DNA from: Pseudoruegeria sp. HB172150 | GTDB lineage: Bacteria; Pseudomonadota; Alphaproteobacteria; Rhodobacterales; Rhodobacteraceae | Assembly (NCBI RefSeq): GCF_013184805.1 | Contig: NZ_JAATNG010000001.1 | Coordinates: 992,001 to 1,056,000 of the forward strand | DNA length: 64,000 nt | Direction: 5' to 3' | Shown here: piece after piece, positions 44,325 to 52,321 of the stretch | Layout of the letters: every line of letters starts with the position of its first letter | Numbering within the stretch: the first letter of the stretch is position 1 | Program-made: the position numbers and the translations under genes | Notes under the pieces: generated by a model | Database searches by the model: none | What the model was told of the DNA's origin: nothing | The model's input: only the letters and a program-made list of their open reading frames with translations

Positions 44325-46292
44325 TTAGACAGGGATTCCGCGCTCCAGCAGGCCCGAACGACCGACGCGCACACCATAGCTGGGCAGCCGACTATACACG
44401 GTCCGGTTCAGCAGTGTTCCAACCACCTTGTCCCGCAACTCCGGCTCTCGTTCCAGCAAACCGTTCACCGACTTGCGCGGCGTCCGGCCCCAACGCACGA
44501 CCAGAAGGAAGCCATCGACCACAGGGTAGAGGAACTTCGCCGTCGGATCGGTTGCGGCGGCGGGCAGATCCAGCACCACCAGGTCATAACTTTCCCGGGC
44601 CCGTGCAATCGCGTCGAGCGAGGTGCGACCTTGCCGCCGGTCCGCCGGCGTGCGGCCCGGCGCGTCAAAATCCTTCAGGTTTTCCAGCGAGATGCATCGC
44701 ACCCCGGCGTCCTCGGGCCGCTTGCCCAGGACAATGTCGCCAACACCGCGATCGGTCGCTTCCAGCGCGGAATGCACGTCGCCGCCACGCTGGCCGCAAT
44801 CGATCAGCAGCGTGTCGCGACCTTCCTGGGCGGCGACCATCGCCAGATTCAATGCTGTCGTCGTTGCGCCTTCACCGGGCAGGACACCGAATGCGCCCAC
44901 GACCATCCCGCGGTCTTCGGTGCGATGCAGATCGAGCGAGGCAAGCAGATTGCGGAACGTCTTGTTCTCGCCAGAGCCCGGCGCCGCGAGCGGAACAGAC
45001 ATCTTCTTCGGTCGCATGCGGATAAACGGGAGGTCGGGCAGTTGTACGTCCTCTGCCATGGGCGCTTCGCCTGCTGCGGTCTGAGCATTCCCCACCGAAT
45101 CGTCTGCAGTCGGCGCAGCGGTGGAACTGACAGTGGTGTCGTCCGGTTCCACGGCGCTCGGTCGGTCAAAGATCGTTACGCGCTGTTTTTTCAGCCGCGG
45201 CATGTAACCGAAGGACCGTAGCCCGGTGGAATTGCGCAGCTCCGGCCCGGTGCGGAACCCGGTCTCGCGCATCTCGCGCAGCACCGCGATGGCCAGACCC
45301 ATGATTGCGCCTAGCGCGAAACCCACTGCCAGAACCTGCCAGAGTTTTGGCAACGCCGGACGGCGCGGCTGCACCGCTTTCGACAGGATCCGCCCGTTCG
45401 AGACAGGGAAGCTGCCTTCCATCACGCTTTCCTGATAGCGCTGCTGAATCGTCAGGTATAGTTCGTTCAGCGTGTTGGCGCGTTCCTCGCGTTCGCGCAG
45501 GCCCTGCGGATCCATTGCACCGGTTTCCGCGCGGAAATCGCGGGCGTCCTGGGCGGCCGCCGAAGCTGCGGTGCGCAGCTCTTCCATCCGTGCTTCCAAC
45601 CAGACAGAGGTTCTGTCCGACGCCTCGGTCTTTGCGCGCATCTCGTCGGCCATGAAGGCCTCGGCATAAGCGTTGGCAATCGAGGTCGCCAGTGCGGCAT
45701 CATGCGAGATATAGCTGATCTCGATGGCATAGCTTCGGCCCAGCCGTGTGAAAACGGTGTTAGCCCGGAGCACCTGAGCAACGTTGTCGATCCGGTCTTC
45801 CTCAGTGGGGTCCGGTCCCGCCACCGGCGCTTCATTGGGCGGTGCAATCTTGTCGGGAAGATCGCTGATCGACCCCATCAGGCTTTCCTTGAGCAGGCTG
45901 GCCAGCGAGCGTTCAGGAAACAGGAAATCCTCGTTATCCTGCAGCGATAGCGTCTGCACAACCTCCCGGGCCAGCTCGTGCGACTGCAGGACCTGAAGCG
46001 CGTTCAGCACCGCCGTCTCGTCACGCCCTATGGGCAGGGCGCTGCTGATTTCCTGCTCCAGATCGCTTTGCTGTTCGCTCAGCAGCACCGTTGCAGAGGC
46101 ATAAAACTCCTTCGGGCTGGTTGCATAATGTACCGCCCCGGCCATCAGACCGATCAGGACACAGATGAAGATCACCCATTTCTGCCGCCGGGCGGCCAGA
46201 AGGAACTCGGCCAGTTCGGATCTTTGTGGTTCCGGCCTGACTTCGTAGGCACGGTCATGCGGCAGGCTTTGGAATTTTGTCATCTGTCTCAT
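44325..46292 (-). CDS. Wzc/ExoP-like polysaccharide co-polymerase with degenerate kinase P-loop
   Basis: A 655-residue inner-membrane protein that sets chain length and drives export. Helix 1 is near residues 40-58, a large periplasmic Wzz domain with coiled-coil runs, then helix 2 near 320-340 preceded by PRRPALPKLW. The C-terminal domain has the BY-kinase fold, but the Walker A reads LPGEGATTTALN where PGEGKS/T is expected, so the P-loop lysine is Ala (near residue 477). Walker A' reads LLIDCGQRGGD. There is no terminal Tyr cluster. It is likely structural rather than a tyrosine kinase. The start overlaps the preceding transferase stop (TAATG). Confidence 0.88.
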   Translation of the reverse strand: MRQMTKFQSLPHDRAYEVRPEPQRSELAEFLLAARRQKWVIFICVLIGLMAGAVHYATSPKEFYASATVLLSEQQSDLEQEISSALPIGRDETAVLNALQVLQSHELAREVVQTLSLQDNEDFLFPERSLASLLKESLMGSISDLPDKIAPPNEAPVAGPDPTEEDRIDNVAQVLRANTVFTRLGRSYAIEISYISHDAALATSIANAYAEAFMADEMRAKTEASDRTSVWLEARMEELRTAASAAAQDARDFRAETGAMDPQGLREREERANTLNELYLTIQQRYQESVMEGSFPVSNGRILSKAVQPRRPALPKLWQVLAVGFALGAIMGLAIAVLREMRETGFRTGPELRNSTGLRSFGYMPRLKKQRVTIFDRPSAVEPDDTTVSSTAAPTADDSVGNAQTAAGEAPMAEDVQLPDLPFIRMRPKKMSVPLAAPGSGENKTFRNLLASLDLHRTEDRGMVVGAFGVLPGEGATTTALNLAMVAAQEGRDTLLIDCGQRGGDVHSALEATDRGVGDIVLGKRPEDAGVRCISLENLKDFDAPGRTPADRRQGRTSLDAIARARESYDLVVLDLPAAATDPTAKFLYPVVDGFLLVVRWGRTPRKSVNGLLEREPELRDKVVGTLLNRTVYSRLPSYGVRVGRSGLLERGIPV

Positions 46293-47221
46293 TACCTTAC
46301 CGATATGTCGGCGAGATCCGCCGCGTCAGAGCCGTAAAGGCGGACATTGCTGCCGCCGAGCAGGGCGGACACTACGCCCGCATGCAGGCAGCCCCTCAGA
46401 TAGGCAGCGTTGCGTCTCCGCTCGTTAGGCAGGGCCAGCAGATAGCTGCCGGCGCAATAGGTCAGTTTCGCCGCCGCGGATCCCAGCAACGGTAGATAGC
46501 CGCGCTGACCGGTGCTGCGCTCGGTGCGGGCATGAGTCTGGCCCATGCGATAGCGCCGGGTGGCCAGCCATTTCAGGTTGGCGCGGCCCTCCGGCACGGG
46601 CTCGAAGATGGTCGCAGCCTCGGCAAAGGCAAACTCCGCTCCTGCCTTGTGGGCGCTGCTGAAATACATCGTGTCCTCGCCGCCGGTCTGGCCAAGCGCA
46701 AGGTGGAACCGCAATGCACGAATACGCGGTCGGCCGCGGTCGATCAGCACGTTACAGGTATAGCCGGTCACGATCCGATCGCCGACCCAGACGGGCTGTG
46801 TCTCGTGGATGCCGCTTTCCTGCATCCAGGCCGGGGCGTTCTGCGAATAGACTGGCTCGACCGGCCCGAGCACGACTTCAGCCGCGCTTTCCTGATGCTC
46901 CGACAGCAGCGCGGCGATCCAGCCGGGTGCGGCGGTCTCGTCGTCGTCGATGAAGGCGAGGTAGCGGGCCGTGGAGGCTTCGAGAATGCCGTTGCGGGCG
47001 ATCGAGATATTCCCATGCGGGCGGTGCAGGTAGTGCACCGGCCATGGCGCCGTTTTCGCGAACGCGGAAACCCGGTCTCGCGCGCTGGGGTCGATGTCGT
47101 TGTCCGCCACGAGGATCTGCAGCCTCACGCCGTCCGGAACCTCTAGGGCCGCCAGCGATCGCAGCGTGTCATTCAGCGATTGCCGCCGGTATGTGCAGAT
47201 GCCGATGTCGATCTCGGTCAT
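46292..47221 (-). CDS. GT2 glycosyltransferase (ExoM-like)
   Basis: A 309-residue family-2 transferase. IDIGICTYRRQSLNDTLRSLAAL, VADNDIDPSARDRV, NISIARNGILE and AFIDDDETAAPGW (the DxD-like metal site) match the ExoM group, which adds a beta-1,4-glucose to the succinoglycan repeat. The C-terminal helical part has basic and hydrophobic patches. It overlaps the ExoA-like gene upstream by four bases and the Wzc-like gene downstream by one base, so the three genes form one coupled operon. Confidence 0.85.
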   Translation of the reverse strand: MTEIDIGICTYRRQSLNDTLRSLAALEVPDGVRLQILVADNDIDPSARDRVSAFAKTAPWPVHYLHRPHGNISIARNGILEASTARYLAFIDDDETAAPGWIAALLSEHQESAAEVVLGPVEPVYSQNAPAWMQESGIHETQPVWVGDRIVTGYTCNVLIDRGRPRIRALRFHLALGQTGGEDTMYFSSAHKAGAEFAFAEAATIFEPVPEGRANLKWLATRRYRMGQTHARTERSTGQRGYLPLLGSAAAKLTYCAGSYLLALPNERRRNAAYLRGCLHAGVVSALLGGSNVRLYGSDAADLADISVR

Positions 47222-48225
47222 GCGCTGACTTCGGGGGTAGGGACAGGGCGCGCACCCATCAGCCCGCGCCAGAATCCTGCCGACCAGGACAGGTGCATAA
47301 GCATCGACAATGGCCCCGTCGCAACCGTCAGCAAGTCACGCGCGGCGACCGCCTGTGAGAATCCCGCGGCAATGCTGGCAAAAGCCCATGCCAGCGCCGG
47401 AACCGCGAACCATCCGCTGATCGGCGCAAGAAGGGCCAACAGAACGACCGGCAGCACCGAAGCCATGATCAGTTGACGCAGTTTGGGGACCGTACCGTGC
47501 TTGTAGACGTTCCGCGCCCGGCCGCGACCGTAGTTGAAGTATTGCCGTGCCAGCCCGGCGGCCGTGGAGCGGGGATAATAAACGATCTCGGTCTGCCCGG
47601 TCAGCCAGATCTCATGGCCGGCCGCGCGCAACCTGTGGTCGAGTTCCGCATCCTCGTTATGGGTGAAAGTAGGATCATAGCCATGCACTTCGTTGAACGC
47701 ATCCAGTCGCATAAGCGCATGATGGCCGTGGTCGACGAATTCGCCAGACGCCGCATTGCGGTGTTTGGAACCTCCATTCCCGACACGGGAATTCTGCGCC
47801 AGCGCTGAAACCTTTTCAAAGGCTGTGCGACCTTCCGCTACCATGCCGACCACCACGGATGCGGCGTCGGTGCGCTCTGCTTCCTCCAGCAACCTCAGGA
47901 TGAAATCATCCGGATATGAACTATGCGCATCCACCCGGATGAGATGTGAATGCCCGGCGCCAAATGCTGCGACAGCAGTATTGATCCCGGCACTCTGTAT
48001 CTGGCGCGGGTTGTCGATCAGGTGCACGCCGGTCAGTTCCCGGGACAGTTCTGCGACCGCGGCGATACTGCCATCTTCGCTGCCGCCGTCGGCCACGACC
48101 ACGCTGCCACCGAATGCCTCGGTCTGCTTGGCCATTTGCCGAACGAGCGCTTCGATATGATCGATCTCGTTCAGGCAGGGAATGACGACAAGCGGTACAG
48201 CCGACTCGGGTAGATTGGCAGTCAC
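47218..48225 (-). CDS. exoA: GT2 glycosyltransferase (ExoA-like)
   Basis: A 335-residue membrane-linked family-2 transferase. LVVIPCLNEIDHIEALV, VADGGSEDGS, LIRVDAHSSYPDDF and NEDAELDHRLRAAGHEI form the active site. Two to three C-terminal hydrophobic helices (about 245-310) anchor it, as in ExoA, which adds a beta-1,3-glucose early in succinoglycan assembly. It is the first gene of the exoA-exoM-exoP-like operon. The 515-base spacer upstream carries palindromes near 48301-48330. Confidence 0.87.
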   Translation of the reverse strand: MTANLPESAVPLVVIPCLNEIDHIEALVRQMAKQTEAFGGSVVVADGGSEDGSIAAVAELSRELTGVHLIDNPRQIQSAGINTAVAAFGAGHSHLIRVDAHSSYPDDFILRLLEEAERTDAASVVVGMVAEGRTAFEKVSALAQNSRVGNGGSKHRNAASGEFVDHGHHALMRLDAFNEVHGYDPTFTHNEDAELDHRLRAAGHEIWLTGQTEIVYYPRSTAAGLARQYFNYGRGRARNVYKHGTVPKLRQLIMASVLPVVLLALLAPISGWFAVPALAWAFASIAAGFSQAVAARDLLTVATGPLSMLMHLSWSAGFWRGLMGARPVPTPEVSA

Positions 48226-48740
48226 GTATTACCCTCTCGCTTCGAACGGACGACCGGGCTGCTGCCGGTCCCAAGAACGCTCACCCCCTCATTTGACTCT
48301 GCAGAATTCTGCGACTGCAGCATAGCTGCAATCGTACAACCTCCGGGGGTGGGCGATTTTATGCCATTAGTTACCGTTATTGCGGCGTTTTGGTACATGC
48401 CTGAGCAAGCGCTTTGGTTATCTTTCACGCCCGAGACCTGTAGCAGTCGCACTGAAAAGCCAACGCCTGCCCGGTTTTTCGGCGGCGGCACGCCGAAATC
48501 GATCGATTCTTCGCGGGGCATTGCTGATTTCCCACCGCGCTGCCCTAAATTTAGGCGGCAGGCCGAACTTGGCAGTCTCGTTTCGCGGCTCGGTCGGGCC
48601 GGTTTTCATGCTGCCACAGCAAAACGATGCCAAAACGCGTTTAAAATTCGGCAAGGTTCCGCGCGGCTTAGCGGGGACTATTGATTTCCGCACTGCGGAA
48701 ACCACCATCTTTTGCCGGGACACCACGGACGGAGATTCCA
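48226..48740. other. Long spacer between the exopolysaccharide locus and opgG
   Basis: A 515-base divergent spacer with no convincing gene. It includes palindromes at 48301-48330 (listed) and CTAAATTTAG at 48545-48554 inside a larger imperfect dyad (TGCC...GGCA, 48541-48560). It should hold promoters for exoA leftward and opgG rightward. Confidence 0.6.
48301..48330. promoter_or_regulatory. Adjacent palindromes upstream of exoA
   Basis: GCAGAATTCTGC (48301-48312) is a perfect 12-bp palindrome. TGCAGC-ATA-GCTGCA (48316-48330) is a perfect 6-3-6 dyad three bases on. Both share the GCAG/CTGC theme and lie 76-105 bases before the exoA ATG. A dimeric regulator binding two sites is a plausible reading. 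Confidence 0.45.
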
Positions 48741-50360
48741 TTGCAAAGGTCATTACCCGCTGGCGGCATTTCCGGTCGCCGCGCCAATCGTAGAAGTTTT
48801 CTAGCCGGTCTCTCGAGTTCCGTGGCACTTCCTGCTCTGACAGCCCCGGCACGCCTGTTCGCGCAGGATTCCGAAACCGCAGCTGCGCCCGTGGAAGGCG
48901 AACCGTTCTCTTTCGACGTTCTGACGGAACGTATGAGAGCCGCCAGCAAGGAACCGCCAGCCGAACCTGAGCAGGTCGACGACTTCTCGGCGGACCTGCA
49001 CTACGACGACTATCAGCGCATCCGCTTCCAGCGTGACCGAATGCGCTGGGACGACGAAGAGCCCTCGCACTTCCAGGTCAACGCGTTCCACCCCGGCTGG
49101 CTTTTCAAGGAGCCCGTGCACATGCACGAGGTGAGGAATGGACAAGCGGTGCCGATGGCCTTTTCGACGGCCGACTTCGACTACGGCGACCTCGGCTCCA
49201 AAGTCCCTGCTGACTACGAATTGCCCGGCGTGGCAGGCTTCCGCCTGCTGACGCAGTTGAACCGGCCCGACAAGTTCGATGAACTCGTCGCCTTCCTCGG
49301 TGCCAGCTATTTCCGCGCGCTCGGCCGGGACACAGCTTATGGCCTCAGCGCGCGCGGGCTCGCGGTGAATACCGGTAGCTCCGACGGCGAGGAATTCCCG
49401 CGTTTCACCGATTTCTGGCTGGAACGCCCGGCCCCCGGTGTCAACGGTGTGACGCTTTACGCCGCGCTGCGCAGCGCGTCCGTTACCGCCGCCTACCGCT
49501 TTGTCATAACGCCTGGTGACACCACTGAAATGGATGTGACCGCGCGCATTTTCCTGCGCAGCGACATAGACCAGCTTGGGATTGCCCCCCTGACCTCGAT
49601 GTTCCTCTACGGCGAGGCTGATCCGGGCAATTTCGACGATTTCCGGCCAGCCGTTCACGACAGCGAAGCACTGGTGATGAACATCCGCTCGGGCGAAACC
49701 TTCTTCCGCCCACTCGCGAACCCGGCACGCCTGGCGAGCTCTTATCTCTGGGCAGAAAACCCGCTGTCTTTCGGGCTGGTGCAGCGCGACCGTGATTTCG
49801 ACACCTACCTGGATGCGCAGGCGCATTACGAACGTCGTCCGTCCCTGATGGTAGAGCCGATCGGAGATTGGGGCAGGGGAACCGTGCGCCTCATGGAAAT
49901 CCCCTCGGATCTGGAAGTGAACGACAACGTCGTCGCCTACTGGATACCCGAAGCGCCGACCCAGGCGGGCGGCGAGCTGGAGTTCCGTTACCGTCTCCAT
50001 TGGGGGCTGACACCGCCGGGCGAGGCGTCTTCTCAGCGTGCCCGCGTTTTGCGCACCCGTGTCGGAAAAGGCGGCGTTGCCGGCGTCGAAGAAGAGACCG
50101 ATCGGCGGAAATTCGTCATCGATTTCCAAGGCGGTCTTTTGGAGGAACTTCCCGGCGACGCGGAAGTTACGCCTAACGTCAGCATGCTGCGGGGTGAAGT
50201 CGCGGAGGTCGTGCTGTCGCGCATCGACGAAACAGGGGCGTGGCGCCTTGTGATCGAAGCGAGTGCGGACAGTGGCACGACAGCCGAACTGAAGGCCGGG
50301 CTCACCGGATACGGTCGGGAGCTGACCGAGACTTGGCTATATCAATGGGTGAAAGAATGA
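48741..50360 (+). CDS. opgG: Periplasmic glucan biosynthesis protein OpgG
   Basis: A 539-residue periplasmic protein needed for osmoregulated periplasmic glucan (OPG) synthesis. A twin-arginine signal (RRANRRSFLAGLSS) starts it. DLHYDDYQRIRFQRDRMRW and FHPGWLFKEPVHMHEV are the MdoG/OpgG blocks, and FWLERPAPGVNGVTLYAAL and ENPLSFGLVQRDRDFDTYLD follow. The TTG at 48741 is preferred because GGAGA lies six bases upstream; an earlier TTG at 48681 is possible. It heads the opgG-opgI-opgH-opgC operon. Confidence 0.94.
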   Translation: MQRSLPAGGISGRRANRRSFLAGLSSSVALPALTAPARLFAQDSETAAAPVEGEPFSFDVLTERMRAASKEPPAEPEQVDDFSADLHYDDYQRIRFQRDRMRWDDEEPSHFQVNAFHPGWLFKEPVHMHEVRNGQAVPMAFSTADFDYGDLGSKVPADYELPGVAGFRLLTQLNRPDKFDELVAFLGASYFRALGRDTAYGLSARGLAVNTGSSDGEEFPRFTDFWLERPAPGVNGVTLYAALRSASVTAAYRFVITPGDTTEMDVTARIFLRSDIDQLGIAPLTSMFLYGEADPGNFDDFRPAVHDSEALVMNIRSGETFFRPLANPARLASSYLWAENPLSFGLVQRDRDFDTYLDAQAHYERRPSLMVEPIGDWGRGTVRLMEIPSDLEVNDNVVAYWIPEAPTQAGGELEFRYRLHWGLTPPGEASSQRARVLRTRVGKGGVAGVEEETDRRKFVIDFQGGLLEELPGDAEVTPNVSMLRGEVAEVVLSRIDETGAWRLVIEASADSGTTAELKAGLTGYGRELTETWLYQWVKE

Positions 50361-50527
50361 TCGAGGAAGCTAACAACGGCGCAGGCAATTTGGATCACAT
50401 GCCCGGTCATGCCTGGCTGCCGCCCGAGGCACAGCTTGAGATGCCGCAGCAGGCGCTCGAGCGGGATAGACGGGGCTTTCGCCCGGCCATGTTCCTGAAT
50501 GTGCTGTTTCCACGTCTCCGGGCCTGA
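50357..50527 (+). CDS. opgI: OpgI-like small protein
   Basis: A 56-residue protein starting at an ATG that overlaps the opgG stop (ATGA) and ending four bases before opgH. It reads MIEEANNGAGNLDHMPGHAWLPPEAQLEMPQ... and has no membrane helix or signal. In R. sphaeroides a small opgI gene occupies exactly this place in the opgGIH operon. The call rests on position, size and coupled translation; its function is not known. The PGHAWLPPEAQLEMPQQ segment resembles the N-terminal start of OpgH in other bacteria, so it may be a split-off piece of that protein. Confidence 0.6.
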   Translation: MIEEANNGAGNLDHMPGHAWLPPEAQLEMPQQALERDRRGFRPAMFLNVLFPRLRA

Positions 50528-50530
50528 CAC

Positions 50531-52321
50531 ATGTCGCCGATGCGCCCCATCCCTCGCGCCGACACACGAACCCAATTTGTGCGTGCAGCGTCGCTGGTAA
50601 CAGCGGCGCTCGCTGCCCTTGTTGCTTCGGTGCTGATGATGGATGCGTCGGTGCAGGACGGCGTCGATATTCTGGACCTCGTCAGGGCGCTGCTGATCTT
50701 CGTCACTACCGGCTGGCTTGCCTGGGGGGCGATGCTGGCCTTTGCCGGGATCCTGCCTTTGCGCCGGCAACCGGCGCCGGAATTGCATTCGCCGCAGCCC
50801 GCGACGGTGGTGCTGGTCCCAATCTGCAACGAAGATCCGATCTGCACCTTCGCCCGGGTCGCGGCGATGGATCGGTCTATTCGCGAGGCCGGGCTGAATT
50901 GCGATATCGCCGTCCTTTCGGACACGCGTGAGCCGGCTGCCAATGACAGGGAACGGGCCGCCTTTGCCCGACTTCTGGAAGAGGCCGACGGCGCCGGCCG
51001 CATTTATTACCGCTGCCGGGATAACGGGCGCGGTCGCAAGGCCGGCAATGTCGAGGATTTCATCCGCCGCTCCGGCGGTGCTTATGATCTCGCGGTAATT
51101 CTGGACGCCGACAGCCTTATGGAAGGCTCCGCGATCCGCGAGATGATCGCCCGGATGCAGGCGGACCCTCAACTCGGCCTGCTGCAGACACTTCCCAGGA
51201 TCGTTTCCGCGCGATCTTTCTTCGGCCGCGCGATGCAGTTCGCTTCAGCCTTCCACGGCCCTGTTTTCACGCGTGGCCTCGCCCGGATGCAGGGCGCGAC
51301 GGGCCCGTTCTGGGGCCATAATGCCATCGTCCGCATTCGCGCTTTCGCCGAAAGCTGCGGCCTTCCGGAGCTGTCCGGTAAGCCGCCGTTCGGCGGCCAC
51401 ATACTCAGCCACGACTATGTCGAAGCGGCCCTGCTGGCACGCGCCGGCTGGAAGGTGCAGGTCGACGGCAGCATCGAGGGGTCTTACGAGGAAGGTCCCG
51501 AAAACGTGCTTTCCTACGCCAAGCGTGATCGTCGGTGGTGCCAGGGAAACCTGCAGCACATCCGCCTCCTTGGCGCTCCCGGTCTCGCGCCGTGGAGCCG
51601 CTTCGTTTTCCTTCAAGGGATAATGGCCTACCTTGTCTCGCTGTTCTGGGCAGGCTTCCTGCTGGCATCGCTGGCGGCGACCGTCTGGGCTCCGGCACCC
51701 GACTATTTCCCCGACCCGCATCAGCTGTTCCCGTCCTTCCCCAGCGACCGCACCAAGGAAATCACCGCGCTCGCCGTCGGGATCGTCGGCCTGCTGATCC
51801 TGCCGAAATTCGCCATTCTGGCGGAGGCCGCGCTGACGCGCCGCGTCCGTTCGTTCGGCAGTACCGCCCGTGCACTCGTCTCGGTCCTGGCCGAGATATT
51901 GCTGACGTCGCTGCTCGCGCCGGTCATGCTGATGTACCAGTCACGCGCGGTGCTGCAGGTCCTACTGCGCAGCGATGGCGGCTGGCCCGCCAGCAACCGG
52001 GCCGAGGGTCACCTGTCGATCTGGCAGGCCATGGGCGCCAGCCTCTGGATCAGTTTTTTCGGGGCCGCCACGCTGCTCGCGGTGTCCTGGATCTCGCCCG
52101 ATCTCACGTTCTGGCTGCTGCCGGTCTGCGTTCCCATGATCGCCGCGCCGATCCTGATCGCCTGGAGTTCGCGACCGCTGACACACGCTCTGTTCCGGGT
52201 GCCGGAAGAGACCAGCCTGCCGCCTGTCGTTTCCGAATACCACCGCATCGTGGACCGGTGGATCGCGCCTCGGCGCCCCGAGCCGGATATGATGCCGGAG
52301 ATGGCTGATGCAGCAGCCTGA
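50531..52321 (+). CDS. opgH: Glucan glucosyltransferase OpgH
   Basis: A 596-residue membrane GT2 enzyme that builds the beta-glucan backbone from UDP-glucose and exports it. Two N-terminal helices (about 17-37 and 50-75) precede the catalytic domain with VVLVPICNEDP, AVILDADSLMEGS (DxD near 191), LSHDYVEAAL and the processivity motif RDRRWCQGN (near 331). Four to five C-terminal helices form the channel. It is shorter than the 850-residue enterobacterial OpgH. The C-terminus overlaps opgC by 14 bases. Confidence 0.93.
   Translation: MSPMRPIPRADTRTQFVRAASLVTAALAALVASVLMMDASVQDGVDILDLVRALLIFVTTGWLAWGAMLAFAGILPLRRQPAPELHSPQPATVVLVPICNEDPICTFARVAAMDRSIREAGLNCDIAVLSDTREPAANDRERAAFARLLEEADGAGRIYYRCRDNGRGRKAGNVEDFIRRSGGAYDLAVILDADSLMEGSAIREMIARMQADPQLGLLQTLPRIVSARSFFGRAMQFASAFHGPVFTRGLARMQGATGPFWGHNAIVRIRAFAESCGLPELSGKPPFGGHILSHDYVEAALLARAGWKVQVDGSIEGSYEEGPENVLSYAKRDRRWCQGNLQHIRLLGAPGLAPWSRFVFLQGIMAYLVSLFWAGFLLASLAATVWAPAPDYFPDPHQLFPSFPSDRTKEITALAVGIVGLLILPKFAILAEAALTRRVRSFGSTARALVSVLAEILLTSLLAPVMLMYQSRAVLQVLLRSDGGWPASNRAEGHLSIWQAMGASLWISFFGAATLLAVSWISPDLTFWLLPVCVPMIAAPILIAWSSRPLTHALFRVPEETSLPPVVSEYHRIVDRWIAPRRPEPDMMPEMADAAA

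Noticed and set aside
48349-48684. An open frame of 111 codons on the plus strand in the exoA-opgG spacer
   Set aside because: No good ribosome site, no recognisable domain, mixed composition, and it covers palindromes that look regulatory.
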